Source of the DNA: Clostridia bacterium
Lineage (GTDB): Bacteria > Bacillota > Clostridia > Oscillospirales > Acutalibacteraceae
NCBI GenBank assembly: GCA_017516965.1
Contig: JAFXAP010000016.1
Location: 1 to 64,000 of the forward strand
Direction of reading: 5' to 3'
DNA: 64,000 bases
Below, piece by piece: positions 26,417 through 35,875 of this stretch (its first letter is position 1; the number at the start of each line of letters is the position of its first letter). The notes beneath the pieces are model-generated. The model did no database searches and was not told where the DNA came from. It saw only the letters and a program-made list of their open reading frames with translations. The translations under genes and the position numbers were made by a program.

Positions 26417-26446
26417 TTAAAAGCCACTGCTGTTGCAGTGGCTTTT
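26417..26446. terminator. Bidirectional terminator
   Basis: AAAAGCCACTGC / GCAGTGGCTTTT between the convergent chromate transporter and phosphatase genes. Confidence 0.9.
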
Positions 26447-26450
26447 ATTT

Positions 26451-27941
26451 TTATTCAAGCATTATTTTTTTGTAGGCGTCTATATGTTCTTTTTTAACTC
26501 CACGGTCAAGTAAAAAGTTTTCTATAGCGGTAGAGAGTTTACCATCGGTACAGTATTTGCTTTCCATAAATGCTTTGTTCATCATTCCCCAACGACCGTC
26601 AACGTTTGAGTTTGATATATTGTTTTGTATCAAATCATTAGGACCAAAGGTACCGCCTGTGCCGTTGCCGCGCCAACGGTTATCGTGAGAAAAGGCAAAT
26701 GATGTAAGCTCATAGTCGCGTGTTAAATCTTCATAGGTTACGCCAACCAAACCGTTTAAAATAAACAACATACTACCCGTACGATCGTTGCCATAATTAC
26801 AGTGCATATAAATCGGGTAGTTGCTCTCGTCAGCAAAAACCTCAAACATTTTAGGATAATTTTCTCTTATTTCTTCTTCTGCTTTGCCAAATCCCAATAC
26901 ATAGTCATAGTGCTGATTGGTATCAAAGAAGAAGTAGTTAAGCCCAGTCTTTGGAACTGCGCCATTTGAATCCCAAGAGGCAGTAGAGCGTATGTCCATA
27001 TCGGTTTTTATACCCAATGCTTTTAGTTTTTCTATTCCCTTATCTTCGATTTTTTCAAGCATTCCTCCGCGGTAGATTTTTTCGTATTTTACGGTTTTTC
27101 CACTCTCGGTTTTCCAACCACCAATATCTCGCACGTTGTGTAAGCCTTCAATGTTCAACCAACGAACAGGCGCATCCTTGATGCGTATTTTACCGCCGCC
27201 TAAAATCTCGTCGCTGTAATTACCTAAGACCTTCCAATAATATGTTTTTCCCGGGACGCAGATACCGCCATTAAATTCACTGCCTGAGAAATTGCATATA
27301 TACGAATCGGAAAAATCTGCATTTTCTGATATGTAAACTGTATATACCTCGCTACCGTTCAGCCGCCATTTTATTGGTAAAACCTGATGGTCCATTTCAA
27401 TGTGTCCATATTCACTTAAAAAAGTATATTGACTTTTAGGATCGGTTGCATTAATATATGCGCGAATTATAGGGTCACAAATATCGACCTCGACAGTTGT
27501 TTTAAAATCAATCCAATCTTCATTACCTGTGTTTGTGTTGCTATTTACATTATTGGTATCATTGCTTGAATTATTGCTTTCATTATTATTTGAATTGATT
27601 GTTGTATTATTAGCATTACTATTAGCATTACTATTAGTATTGCTATTTGCGTTGTTAGAATTGTTAATTAGACCATTGCTTGTGGTGTTATTCGTATTAT
27701 TGTTTATATTACCGTCAGATTCACTGCTTGTATTATCGATTGCTTCTTGCTGACCTTCATCACCTGATATTACATCACTCTGATTTTGAACTGTTTGTTG
27801 TGTCCCATCAGAATTTGTGATTACTTCTTCATATTCAACAACAACATTTTCTTCCGAAGATGTTAATCCGTTATCAGCATTACAAGCTGACAAAACAAGG
27901 CACATTACAATTGCTACGACTAAAGATATTGCTTTTTTCAT
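26451..27941 (-). CDS. Secreted lipoprotein tyrosine phosphatase
   Basis: A 496-residue exported protein. The signal peptide ends in a clear lipobox VLSAC, so Cys20 should be acylated and the protein held on the outer face of the membrane. Residues about 25-145 form a low-complexity Asn/Ser/Thr linker. A beta-sandwich-like region follows, then a protein tyrosine phosphatase domain with VRDIGGWKT, YRGGMLEK, and the P-loop HCNYGNDRTG, giving Cys381 and Arg387 of the CX5R motif. This is the Y_phosphatase3 type. Extracellular substrates could be phosphoproteins or phosphorylated glycans/lipids. Monocistronic. Confidence 0.88.
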   Translation of the reverse strand: MKKAISLVVAIVMCLVLSACNADNGLTSSEENVVVEYEEVITNSDGTQQTVQNQSDVISGDEGQQEAIDNTSSESDGNINNNTNNTTSNGLINNSNNANSNTNSNANSNANNTTINSNNNESNNSSNDTNNVNSNTNTGNEDWIDFKTTVEVDICDPIIRAYINATDPKSQYTFLSEYGHIEMDHQVLPIKWRLNGSEVYTVYISENADFSDSYICNFSGSEFNGGICVPGKTYYWKVLGNYSDEILGGGKIRIKDAPVRWLNIEGLHNVRDIGGWKTESGKTVKYEKIYRGGMLEKIEDKGIEKLKALGIKTDMDIRSTASWDSNGAVPKTGLNYFFFDTNQHYDYVLGFGKAEEEIRENYPKMFEVFADESNYPIYMHCNYGNDRTGSMLFILNGLVGVTYEDLTRDYELTSFAFSHDNRWRGNGTGGTFGPNDLIQNNISNSNVDGRWGMMNKAFMESKYCTDGKLSTAIENFLLDRGVKKEHIDAYKKIMLE

Positions 27942-27957
27942 AACTGTCTCCTATATT

Positions 27958-27991
27958 TTAAAAGCACCTGCTTTTTGGCAGGTGCTTTTAA
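27958..27991 (-). terminator. Terminator after the CxxC surface protein
   Basis: AAAAGCACCTGC / GCAGGTGCTTTT with a short loop, downstream of the stop codon at 28014 and just upstream of the phosphatase gene. Confidence 0.88.
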
Positions 27992-28013
27992 TTTAACTTT
28001 GTTTAATTATTCC

Positions 28014-30503
28014 TTATGATTTAAGAAACTTGCGAATAAATACAATTGCAACACCCAAAAGCACTACAATAGCTGCAATAATATAAACGAGGTTATCACC
28101 GGTTGAATCACTACCTTGATTGCCGGTAGAATTCTGCATATAATCATCATCATTATTATTCTGATTGTCGTTTACATTATTTTGATTGTCGTTTGTGTTG
28201 TTCTGATTGTCCTCTACATTTTCACCTTGATCTGTGCCACCGGGCTCTTGGTTGCCGTTTTCTCCATCAGAAACAACATCGTCATGACCTGGGTTAGGAT
28301 CAACATTGTTGTCATAACCTTCGTCATTCAAGGTTCTTGGAATTATCAACGAAGACTTTGTTACAGCTGTTTTGCCCTGAGCATCTGCATAGATTTCTAA
28401 GCAAACATCACACTTGTAGTGCGCTTTTGTGCCTTCCAATGTTTCTGTTGGTTCAACCTTTTTAACAGATTTAATATTGTGACCTGCTTCTTTGGTTACT
28501 TCAGTCTTCTTCCAACCACACTTGGTGCACTTATACTCAGTCTCTTCGTCTTTAATGCAGTTACCTGCTATAACACGACCTGTGGGTTTGAAATTATGAT
28601 TTTCACAAACAAAACCACACTCTTTGCACTTAGCGTTTTCAAAATCGTGTTTTTCAACTTCATCGTCGCCAATTAACTTGCCTTTTGAATTAAGTCTACC
28701 ACCATCTAACTCACAAATGAAATAGTGACCTTCTTCATCAACCATTTCTACAACGAATGAGCCGTCGGCATTTTCTTTTTTAACGTGATTACCTAACACA
28801 CCTGTTTTAAGGTCATCATCTTCTACAGCATCTTCAAATGGAGCATACTTAAGTTCAGCAGCTGTTATTTCCTTGCCGTTAGGACCTACTGCTTTGTATT
28901 TTCTACCGCAACCAGGGGTAGTACAAACCCAATATGCCTCTGTACCCTCGGTAGCGCAATCACCTGGGTCAGCCTCTACATAAGTAAGTTGATGTCCCGG
29001 AATAGTACCAAGATCGGTTGCTATAAATGAAGGACAGAACTTACATCTTGAATATGTACCGGGAGCTGTTAAGCAGTCACCTTCTTCATAGCCTGCAACC
29101 GTTTGCTCGTTATGCTGACATACATAACCGCAGTCTTTACAATAATAAGGATCTAATTCGTTCTCTTTAAGTGGCACATCACAAACAAATCTGTGGTTTG
29201 CAACGCCGCCGGGTGACTGAAGACCGCAATCAGCACATTCCCAAACGTGTGTTGTTTTTGTCTGAACAAGTGCGATGGTACCGTGGAATTTACGGAGTTC
29301 AGGACCATCTTCACTCATAAACCAGGTGGTTCCCCAGTCGAGTGTAGTAGCAGCGTGCTGGAAGTCAAAACCTGTAGCAGTTATCTGCTTAACCTGTTCT
29401 TCAGCAAATTCTGCATTGGTTGTTTCTGCTGTTACCTTACCTGCCGGTTGGTCGGTTATAACGTTATCAAAGAAAGTATATACGTCTTTGCCTTCAGGAT
29501 CTTTTGTTTTCATGAAAACAAAACTGAAATAAGCATCTCTACTGAATGGGTCTGCGCCTAAAATAACCGAGTTTGAAAGCTTAGGTTTAACGATTGCTCC
29601 ACCTTTTTGCATTATACCTTCGGTTTGAGTCGCAGCAAGAACACCTATTTTCTTGTTCTGCTCGGTATTAACAGCATAGTTGCCTCTTACAAGGATGTTG
29701 TTAAGCACAGAAACATCACCTGCGCCACCGTCGACAACAATACCCTGTTCTCTATAGTAGTTAATATTGCCTGTAGTTGTCATATAGCAGTTAACAACAG
29801 CTATGGTGTCATAATAAATGATACCGTTAACGTCTGCGCCGTAGCCCTTAGCGTAAGAAGCACCAGAGATAGCTCCTAAACGACGGCATGAAGCGTAGTA
29901 TGAATTTTTAACAGCAATGTTTTTACAAACGTTTGGTACAATCTTGCCACTATCTTCATAACCGCCATCAAATCTTGGGAAAAGACCGCAGTCACGGTTA
30001 GCATCATTAGTAAGTGTGTTATCAGCATAAAGACCATAAATGGTAGCGCCGTTACCGTCAAAACTACCGTTAAAACTACCATAGCCAAGGTTCATCTTGT
30101 CTAACCAGTTAATTTTGCCGGTAAGACCCATGATGTAATTTTTGGTAGCCTCTGCACTGTCAAGACCAAGAAGTGTGTCAAGGTCTACAACGCTTTCAGG
30201 TTGCATTACAAAAATCTTAACACTGTCATCAACCTTATAGAACTTACCTTTAGATTCGGTTTTGTTCTGACCCAAACAGCAACGAGCCAACTGCTCTGCT
30301 GTTTTGATTATGTATGGGTCAGTCTCAGAACCGGTACCGCCAGCAAAGCTAGGTGCAATTGTACCGTCCCAATAATCAACCTTGCTAACATCACAAGCGT
30401 TAGCAGTAATGTTTGCGCCACCTGTAAACAAAGATACTGCAAGCACTGCAAAAGCAAATACAAGCGCTAATACCTGTTTACTGTTTTTAAACAATTTTGT
30501 CAT
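28014..30503 (-). CDS. Large cell-surface protein with repeated CxxC modules
   Basis: 829 residues. The N-terminal signal peptide ends near residue 35 and is followed by a beta-helix-like region with the adhesin pattern GTGSETDPYIIKTAEQLARC and FNGSFDGNGATIYGLY (about 50-380). From about 400 to 710 several CxxC pairs occur (CADC, CKDC, CKFC, CKEC, CTKC, CDVC), spaced like small metal-binding knuckles. An Asn/Asp/Gln-rich stretch with NDNQNN repeats leads to a C-terminal membrane helix and basic tail (FIRKFLKS). No LPXTG is present; DSTGDN sits where the sorting motif would be. Probably an anchored adhesin or structural surface protein. Confidence 0.8.
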   Translation of the reverse strand: MTKLFKNSKQVLALVFAFAVLAVSLFTGGANITANACDVSKVDYWDGTIAPSFAGGTGSETDPYIIKTAEQLARCCLGQNKTESKGKFYKVDDSVKIFVMQPESVVDLDTLLGLDSAEATKNYIMGLTGKINWLDKMNLGYGSFNGSFDGNGATIYGLYADNTLTNDANRDCGLFPRFDGGYEDSGKIVPNVCKNIAVKNSYYASCRRLGAISGASYAKGYGADVNGIIYYDTIAVVNCYMTTTGNINYYREQGIVVDGGAGDVSVLNNILVRGNYAVNTEQNKKIGVLAATQTEGIMQKGGAIVKPKLSNSVILGADPFSRDAYFSFVFMKTKDPEGKDVYTFFDNVITDQPAGKVTAETTNAEFAEEQVKQITATGFDFQHAATTLDWGTTWFMSEDGPELRKFHGTIALVQTKTTHVWECADCGLQSPGGVANHRFVCDVPLKENELDPYYCKDCGYVCQHNEQTVAGYEEGDCLTAPGTYSRCKFCPSFIATDLGTIPGHQLTYVEADPGDCATEGTEAYWVCTTPGCGRKYKAVGPNGKEITAAELKYAPFEDAVEDDDLKTGVLGNHVKKENADGSFVVEMVDEEGHYFICELDGGRLNSKGKLIGDDEVEKHDFENAKCKECGFVCENHNFKPTGRVIAGNCIKDEETEYKCTKCGWKKTEVTKEAGHNIKSVKKVEPTETLEGTKAHYKCDVCLEIYADAQGKTAVTKSSLIIPRTLNDEGYDNNVDPNPGHDDVVSDGENGNQEPGGTDQGENVEDNQNNTNDNQNNVNDNQNNNDDDYMQNSTGNQGSDSTGDNLVYIIAAIVVLLGVAIVFIRKFLKS

Positions 30504-30612
30504 TTAAAAACCAATCCTTTCCCTTGAGGGTAGACCTCTTTTTTATTAAGTTGCTGTAGGTTAACACTCAGCAATAGAGATACCAACCCACAATTACATT
30601 ATGTACACATAC

Positions 30613-30641
30613 ATTGTAATATAAAATACACAAAATTTCAA
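30613..30641 (-). promoter_or_regulatory. Promoter of the CxxC surface protein
   Basis: TTGAAA and TACAAT separated by 17 bp, giving a leader of about 105 nt with AAAGGATTGG before the ATG. Confidence 0.65.
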
Positions 30642-30766
30642 TAGTTTTTTTAATATTTTTATGATTTTTTGTTATAAATTTTTACAAAATTGCACATAGC
30701 ACAATATAATGTGTTGTTTCTTTAAAAACATACTACCTATTACCTATTCACTATTACTTTTACCTG

Positions 30767-30812
30767 CAAAAAAAGAAAACACCTTTCTGTAGAAAGGTGT
30801 TTTCTTTTTTGC
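30767..30812 (-). terminator. Terminator of the S10-spc-alpha operon
   Basis: AAAGAAAACACCTTTCT / AGAAAGGTGTTTTCTTT with a 4-base loop and flanking A and T runs, about 125 bp after the rplQ stop codon on the minus strand. Confidence 0.9.
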
Positions 30813-30935
30813 TTTAGTACCCACATCATCCCGAAGTATCAAGTCGCAAAGCGCGACAGGCTTTTCGGCAGGATTGATAGGTAAGAACATTGCTATCGTT
30901 TTTGCGAAAATGTGACTACTAAAATATAACGAGAA

Positions 30936-31277
30936 TTAGATTAACTCGATAATTGCCATTTCAGCAGCGTCGCCACGGCGAGGACCTGTTTTTGTAATAC
31001 GGCAGTAACCACCGTTTACTTCCATATACTTAGGAGCGATTTCGTTGTAAAGCTTTGCAACTACGTCTTCCTTAGTAATGAATGCCATTGCCTGACGTTT
31101 GCTGTGAAGTGTATTTGTCTTAGCGAGTGTAATATACTTCTCTGCTACTGATCTAACCTCTTTAGCGCGTGTAACGGTTGTTTCAATCTTTCCGTTTTCT
31201 AAAAGGAAAGTAACCATTGCGCGAAGCATAGCGGTTCTGTGATCACTAGCTCTTCCAAGTTTACGAGTACCCGGCAT
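30936..31277 (-). CDS. rplQ: 50S ribosomal protein L17
   Basis: A 113-residue bL17 protein of the large subunit near the exit tunnel. It has the N-terminal signature [19 protein letters not shown] with basic helices, and the C-terminal [19 protein letters not shown]. Full length for Firmicutes (about 112-120). Last gene of the S10-spc-alpha operon, 14 bp after rpoA, and followed by the operon terminator; the cobalt/energy-coupling transporter genes often found next in Firmicutes are absent. Confidence 0.97.
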   Translation of the reverse strand: MPGTRKLGRASDHRTAMLRAMVTFLLENGKIETTVTRAKEVRSVAEKYITLAKTNTLHSKRQAMAFITKEDVVAKLYNEIAPKYMEVNGGYCRITKTGPRRGDAAEMAIIELI

Positions 31278-31291
31278 TGATATTCACTCCT

Positions 31292-32242
31292 TTATTCGTC
31301 GTCTTTCTTAAGCGCAAAGCCGAATGAAGCCAATTTTGCAATAACTTCTTCCAAAGACTTGCGGCCTAAGTTTCTAACCTTCATCATATCCATTTCAGAC
31401 TTGTTGATGAGGTCTTCAACAGTGTTTATGCCAGCACGTTTAAGGCAGTTAAAGCTACGTACAGAAAGGTCAAGCTCATCAATTGTGAGGTCAAGAACCT
31501 TTTCTTTAGCGTTGTCTTTTGCTTCTGCCATAATGCTTTCGGTTTCGCTTACGCCTTCTGCAAGGTTAAGGAACAATTCAAAGTGCTCTATAAGGATTTT
31601 TGCAGACATAGAAACTGCTTCATCAGCCTTGATAGAACCATCGGTCCAAACCTCAAGTGTAAGCTTGTTTTTGTCAACAACGTTACCAACACGGGTGTTG
31701 TCAACATTAAAGTTTGCCTTCAAAACCGGAGTGTAGATAGAATCTATCGGAATAACACCGATTATATTCTGTGCCGGTTTATTCTGCTCTGCAGATACAT
31801 AACCTCTACCCTTGTCTATGGTCATTTCCATATTGAGCTTTGCGCCCTCATCAAGAGTAGCAATATACATATCAGGATTAAGAATTTCTACCTCAAAATC
31901 AGACTTGATTGCTTCAGCAGTGAGTACACAGGGACCTTCTGCTTCGATATAAATCTTTTTAGCAGAGTCTGCGTGAAGTTTTGCGATAAGTCCTTTAAGG
32001 TTAAGAACTATCTCGGTAACGTCTTCTTTTACACCTGGAATAGTAGAAAATTCATGAACAACACCGTCGATTTTAACGTTGGTGATTGCAGCGCCTGGCA
32101 AAGTTGAAAGAAGAACTCTTCTAAGGCTGTTGCCAAGTGTAATAGCATAACCACGTTCGAGCGGTTCCATTACAAATTTTCCGTACTTTCCGTCTGCTGA
32201 AAGTTCGAGAGTTTCAATTCTGGGCTTTTCAATCTCTATCAT
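31292..32242 (-). CDS. rpoA: RNA polymerase alpha subunit
   Basis: A 316-residue alpha subunit. The N-terminal dimerisation domain has [20 protein letters not shown] (about residues 30-49), and a linker leads to the C-terminal domain (about 245-310), which has the helix-hairpin-helix [14 protein letters not shown] and [12 protein letters not shown] that contact UP elements and activators. Full length. GGAGC precedes the ATG. It lies between rpsD and rplQ in the usual alpha-operon order. Confidence 0.98.
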   Translation of the reverse strand: MIEIEKPRIETLELSADGKYGKFVMEPLERGYAITLGNSLRRVLLSTLPGAAITNVKIDGVVHEFSTIPGVKEDVTEIVLNLKGLIAKLHADSAKKIYIEAEGPCVLTAEAIKSDFEVEILNPDMYIATLDEGAKLNMEMTIDKGRGYVSAEQNKPAQNIIGVIPIDSIYTPVLKANFNVDNTRVGNVVDKNKLTLEVWTDGSIKADEAVSMSAKILIEHFELFLNLAEGVSETESIMAEAKDNAKEKVLDLTIDELDLSVRSFNCLKRAGINTVEDLINKSEMDMMKVRNLGRKSLEEVIAKLASFGFALKKDDE

Positions 32243-32328
32243 TTAAAAGCTCCGTTTCTCCGCATCGCAAATATTAAAGAATAGGTGTCCCGATGCGGTG
32301 GACAAAACATAAGACAATAATACTGTTA

Positions 32329-32955
32329 TTATCTTGAATAGAATTCAACGATAAGTTGCTCTTCAACAGGAGCTTCAATCTGCTCGCGGTTTGGAAGAGC
32401 GATAACTTTTGCTGTAAGCTTTTCGCGGTCAACGCTGATCCATTCCGGAACAGGACGAGCGCTGTTAGCCTCTACAACAGCCTTGATTTTATCGCTTGAT
32501 TTAGCCTTTTCGCAGATAGCGATTTCATCGCCTGCTTTAAGAAGGTATGAAGCGATATCAACGCGGTTACCGTTAACTTCAAAATGACCGTGGCCTACAA
32601 GCTGACGTGCTTCTGCTCTTGAAGAAGCAAAGCCTACTCTGTAAACAACGTTGTCAAGACGGCTTTCAAGAATTCTTAAAAGGTTATCACCGGTAACGCC
32701 GGGTTTTCTTTCAGCAACCTCAAAATAATGACGGAACTGACCTTCTTGAACACCATAAAAACGTCTTGCGGTCTGCTTAGCGCGAAGCTGCAAACCATAT
32801 TCGGATGACTTCTTTCTACCTTGTCCGTGCTGACCTGGAGCATATCCGCGGTTAGCGATAGAACACTTTTCAGAATAGCAGCGCTCACCCTTAAGGAACA
32901 ATTTTTGTCCTTCACGGCGGCAAAGTCTGCAAACTGCACCGGTATATCTTGCCAT
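32329..32955 (-). CDS. rpsD: 30S ribosomal protein S4, zinc-binding form
   Basis: A 208-residue uS4 primary assembly protein that also represses its operon in many bacteria. The N-terminus keeps four cysteines (CRLC, then ERCYSEKC), the zinc-binding C+ form. An S4 RNA-binding domain follows ([20 protein letters not shown]). GGAGGTG precedes the ATG. The 86-bp gap before rpoA is longer than most in this operon. Confidence 0.97.
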   Translation of the reverse strand: MARYTGAVCRLCRREGQKLFLKGERCYSEKCSIANRGYAPGQHGQGRKKSSEYGLQLRAKQTARRFYGVQEGQFRHYFEVAERKPGVTGDNLLRILESRLDNVVYRVGFASSRAEARQLVGHGHFEVNGNRVDIASYLLKAGDEIAICEKAKSSDKIKAVVEANSARPVPEWISVDREKLTAKVIALPNREQIEAPVEEQLIVEFYSR

Positions 32956-33006
32956 CTGTTACACCTCCAAATTATTACGCAACATAAGTTGCAATAGGTT
33001 TTAAAA

Positions 33007-33402
33007 TTATACGCGTCTTCTCTTGGGAGGACGACAGCCGTTGTGTGGAATTGGGGTTACGTCTTTAATCATAGAAACCTCAAGACCTACTGACTGTAAT
33101 GCGCGGATAGCAGCTTCACGACCTGCACCCGGTCCTTTAACATAAACCTCAACAGTTTTAAGACCGTGCTCCATAGCAGCCTTAGCAGCCTTTTCAGCAG
33201 CGCTCTGTGCTGCGAAAGGAGTTGACTTTTTAGAACCACGGAAACCAAGTTCACCGGCAGATGCCCAAGAAAGAGCATTACCCTGTGTATCGGTAATTGT
33301 AACTATTGTGTTGTTGAAGGTTGACTGGATATGGGCTGCACCACGTTCAATGTTTTTCTTTTCGCGACGACGACGTGTAGTCGCTCTTTTAGCAGTAGCC
33401 AT
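33007..33402 (-). CDS. rpsK: 30S ribosomal protein S11
   Basis: A 131-residue uS11 platform protein. Conserved blocks are [43 protein letters not shown], and the C-terminal [14 protein letters not shown], where the Asn-Gly pair is the usual isoaspartate site. AGGAGG precedes the ATG. Lies between rpsM and rpsD. Confidence 0.98.
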   Translation of the reverse strand: MATAKRATTRRRREKKNIERGAAHIQSTFNNTIVTITDTQGNALSWASAGELGFRGSKKSTPFAAQSAAEKAAKAAMEHGLKTVEVYVKGPGAGREAAIRALQSVGLEVSMIKDVTPIPHNGCRPPKRRRV

Positions 33403-33419
33403 TAAAGTTTACCTCCTAC

Positions 33420-33788
33420 TTATTTCTTCTTGTTTGCTACAGTTCTCTTCGGACCCTTACGAGTACGAGCGTTTGTCTTTGAACGCTGACCTCTTACGGG
33501 CAAACCTTTGCGGTGACGAAGACCACGATAGCTTCCAATTTCAATAAGTCTCTTAATATCCAATGCAACTGTACGACGACGGTCACCCTCTACCTGAAGG
33601 TTGTGGTCGATATACTCACGAAGCTTGGAAATATCTTCTTCTGTAAGATCCTTAACGCGTACATCAGGATTGATACCTGTGTCAGCAAGAATCTTTTTAG
33701 ATGTTGTAAGACCAATACCGTAAATATAAGTAAGTCCGATTTCTACTCGCTTATTATTAGGAAGGTCAACACCAGCAATACGTGCCAT
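33420..33788 (-). CDS. rpsM: 30S ribosomal protein S13
   Basis: A 122-residue uS13 head protein contacting the P-site tRNA and L5. The start [26 protein letters not shown] and the basic tail [15 protein letters not shown] are diagnostic. GGAGGTG precedes the ATG. First gene of the alpha segment after rpmJ. Confidence 0.98.
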   Translation of the reverse strand: MARIAGVDLPNNKRVEIGLTYIYGIGLTTSKKILADTGINPDVRVKDLTEEDISKLREYIDHNLQVEGDRRRTVALDIKRLIEIGSYRGLRHRKGLPVRGQRSKTNARTRKGPKRTVANKKK

Positions 33789-33832
33789 TTATCAAAGCAC
33801 CTCCATATTTGTTGTTGCGACGGTCGGGGTAA

Positions 33833-33946
33833 TTAACCCTGACGCTGCTTGTGCTTAGGGTTCTCACAGATAACCATGATTCTACCCTTACGCTTAATGA
33901 TTTTGCATTTTTCGCAAATCTTTTTTACAGAAGGTCTGACTTTCAT
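33833..33946 (-). CDS. rpmJ: 50S ribosomal protein L36
   Basis: A 37-residue bL36 read directly from the sequence between infA and rps[21 protein letters not shown] followed by [17 protein letters not shown]. The CxxC, a third Cys and the His form the zinc site, so this is the zinc-binding version. AAGGAGG lies upstream. Position infA-rpmJ-rpsM is standard. Confidence 0.95.
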   Translation of the reverse strand: MKVRPSVKKICEKCKIIKRKGRIMVICENPKHKQRQG

Positions 33947-34005
33947 TTGGATTTTACCTCCTTAAAATTTAGGGGTATGATTTTAAATCATACTATTTTT
34001 CTGTC

Positions 34006-34224
34006 TTATTTTGAACGCCAGGTTATGCGTCCTTTTGACAGGTCGTACGGTGACATTTCAACCGTTACCTTATCGCCAGGTAGTATGCGGATGAAGTTCA
34101 TACGCAACTTGCCTGAGATGTGGGCAAGAATTTGATGTCCACCTTGAATTTCTACCTTGAACATTGCGTTAGGCATTGCTTCAACAACGGTGCCTTCAAG
34201 TTCAATCATATCTGATTTTGACAT
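34006..34224 (-). CDS. infA: Translation initiation factor IF-1
   Basis: A 72-residue OB-fold protein that binds the 30S A site during initiation. The sequence runs [20 protein letters not shown] through [19 protein letters not shown] to ITWRSK, full length. Its ATG overlaps the stop codon of the KOW gene by one base (TAATG). GAGGAGG lies upstream. Confidence 0.98.
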   Translation of the reverse strand: MSKSDMIELEGTVVEAMPNAMFKVEIQGGHQILAHISGKLRMNFIRILPGDKVTVEMSPYDLSKGRITWRSK

Positions 34225-34466
34225 TACATTTCCTCCTCATAACCGCTATTATTTAAAGCTTTTCGCAAAGCGCGGTTGGTTTCAAGCTGATGTGCTTCAA
34301 GATAAGTTCCGGTAAGTTTCAGATGCTTCGGGTTCTTGCGCTTGGGGCGCTCGACCGGCCGCTCTTTTCCATCACACACTAACAGATAGTTTTCGGTCTC
34401 TTTAACTATTACCGCTACCTTGTTCTTGTCTCGGCCTGCTTTTGATATTACTACTCTACCTACCAT
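34224..34466 (-). CDS. KOW-domain RNA-binding protein (L14e-like)
   Basis: An 80-residue basic protein with a KOW-type beta barrel at the start ([19 protein letters not shown]), resembling eukaryotic/archaeal L14e. It is widespread between map and infA in clostridia and presumably binds the ribosome or rRNA; its exact role is not established. ATG at 34466 is chosen because GAGGTG lies 5 bp upstream. It overlaps the end of map in sequence space but is offset in frame. Confidence 0.85.
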   Translation of the reverse strand: MVGRVVISKAGRDKNKVAVIVKETENYLLVCDGKERPVERPKRKNPKHLKLTGTYLEAHQLETNRALRKALNNSGYEEEM

Positions 34467-34474
34467 AACGCACC

Positions 34475-35224
34475 TCAAGGTTTTGTTAAAATCTGTGGTC
34501 CGTTTGGGGTAATTACAATAGTATGCTCAAAGTGGGCAGATAAAGAACCGTCTTTTGTAAGCACTGTCCAGCCGTCAGGCATAACCTTTACGTCATAGTC
34601 GCCCATATTTACCATAGGCTCAATCGCAAGCGTCATGCCAGGCATCAGGCGAACTCCTCGCCCGTGAGTGCCAAAATTAGGTACTTCGGGGGCTTCGTGA
34701 AGCTGGGTGCCGATACCGTGACCGACAAACTGTCGCACCACTGAATAACCCCTTTTTTCGACATACTGCTGCACTGCAGCGCCGATATCACCTAATCTGC
34801 CGCCGGATACTGCCGCCGCTATACCTTCATAAAGGCTTTCGCGTGTTGTATCCATCAGCCGCTTCGCCTCGGGTGAAACATCCCCGCAAGCAAAAGTGGC
34901 GGCATTATCGCCGTGATATCCTTCAAACTTAGCGCCCAAATCAATTGAAACTATGTCCCCTGATTTTATAACGCGATTTTTTGAAGGTATGCCGTGAATT
35001 ACCTCGTTGTTGATTGATATACATGCGGTTGCAGGATAGCCGTTATAGTTTTTAAAGTTAGGCGTTGCGCCTTGGCTTAAAATGTACTTTTCGGCTATTT
35101 TATCAAGCTCGGCTGTGGTAACACCCGGCTCTACCGCACTGCCTGCTAATTTTAATGCTTCGGCCGATATTCTGCAAGCTTCTCGCATTACCTTAAGCTC
35201 GCGGCCGGTTTTAAGGACTATCAT
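34475..35224 (-). CDS. map: Methionine aminopeptidase, type I
   Basis: A 249-residue enzyme removing the initiator methionine from nascent proteins. Metal ligands of the pita-bread fold are visible: Asp in SIDLGAKFEGYHGDNAATF, His in VGHGIGTQLHEAPEVPNFG, Glu in LAIEPMVNMG, and the C-terminal HFEHTIVIT. It has no N-terminal zinc finger, so it is the short type Ia form. It lies 3 bp downstream of adk. Confidence 0.97.
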   Translation of the reverse strand: MIVLKTGRELKVMREACRISAEALKLAGSAVEPGVTTAELDKIAEKYILSQGATPNFKNYNGYPATACISINNEVIHGIPSKNRVIKSGDIVSIDLGAKFEGYHGDNAATFACGDVSPEAKRLMDTTRESLYEGIAAAVSGGRLGDIGAAVQQYVEKRGYSVVRQFVGHGIGTQLHEAPEVPNFGTHGRGVRLMPGMTLAIEPMVNMGDYDVKVMPDGWTVLTKDGSLSAHFEHTIVITPNGPQILTKP

Positions 35225-35227
35225 AGC

Positions 35228-35863
35228 TTATATCTCCGACAACGCAGCGAGCACCAACTTGGTGGTGTCTTCAACCTTTTGTTGACCCTGCGCTGTAATC
35301 AATTTGCCCTGTGCGCTGTAATAATTTTTAAGCGGTTCGGTTTGTTTGTGATAGATATCGAGTCTATCAAGAACCGTGTCGGGCTCGTCATCTTTGCGAA
35401 TAACAAGCGCGCCGCCACAAGCATCACATACGCCTTCTTTGGACGGTTTTTTAAACTCGATGTGATAACTTGCTCCACATTTTTCACAAACGCGTCTGCC
35501 TGACATACGCTTTACTATCTCGCGGTCACTAACCTCAATTGAGAGCGCCGCGTCAATAGCAATACCCATATCATCAAGTGCTTCTGCCTGCGGAATTGTA
35601 CGTGGAAAACCATCAAGTATAAAACCGTTTTGGCAATCGTCGGCGGCTAAGCGTTCCTTGATGATGCCAATTACAACATCATCGGGAACTAACCTACCGC
35701 TATCGATATAAGCCTTAGCCTTTAACCCCATCTCTGTACCGTTTTTAAGCGCAGCACGAATTATGTTGCCGGTTGAGATGGTAGGAATATTGTATTTTTC
35801 AGAAATAATCTCTGCTTGGGTACCTTTTCCGGCACCCGGAGCACCTAAAAGAATGAGTTTCAT
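35228..35863 (-). CDS. adk: Adenylate kinase, zinc-lid form
   Basis: A 211-residue enzyme converting ATP + AMP to 2 ADP. The P-loop is GAPGAGKGTQ at residues 7-16, with GFPRTIPQAEAL for AMP binding. The lid domain carries CEKC and CDAC, a four-cysteine zinc site typical of Gram-positive long-form Adk. Lies between secY and map, as is common in Firmicutes. Confidence 0.98.
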   Translation of the reverse strand: MKLILLGAPGAGKGTQAEIISEKYNIPTISTGNIIRAALKNGTEMGLKAKAYIDSGRLVPDDVVIGIIKERLAADDCQNGFILDGFPRTIPQAEALDDMGIAIDAALSIEVSDREIVKRMSGRRVCEKCGASYHIEFKKPSKEGVCDACGGALVIRKDDEPDTVLDRLDIYHKQTEPLKNYYSAQGKLITAQGQQKVEDTTKLVLAALSEI

Positions 35864-35875
35864 TCTAATGTCTCC

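Larger units (their letters stand above)
30504..30935. other. Intergenic region between the surface-protein gene and rplQ
   Basis: Contains the surface-protein leader and promoter (30613-30641), a TTCACTATT-type repeat (30733-30768) and the ribosomal-operon terminator (30767-30812). I see no gene or recognisable RNA in the remaining bases, including 30813-30935. Confidence 0.6.

Noticed and set aside
27529..27753. Tandem-looking trinucleotide-rich stretch that could pass for a repeat array or CRISPR-like region
   Set aside because: It encodes the Asn/Ser/Thr stalk of the lipoprotein phosphatase and has no spacers or constant repeat length.
28014..28200. LPXTG sortase anchor on the CxxC surface protein
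   Set aside because: The C-terminus has a membrane helix and basic tail but reads DSTGDN instead of LPXTG; a non-canonical sortase site cannot be excluded.
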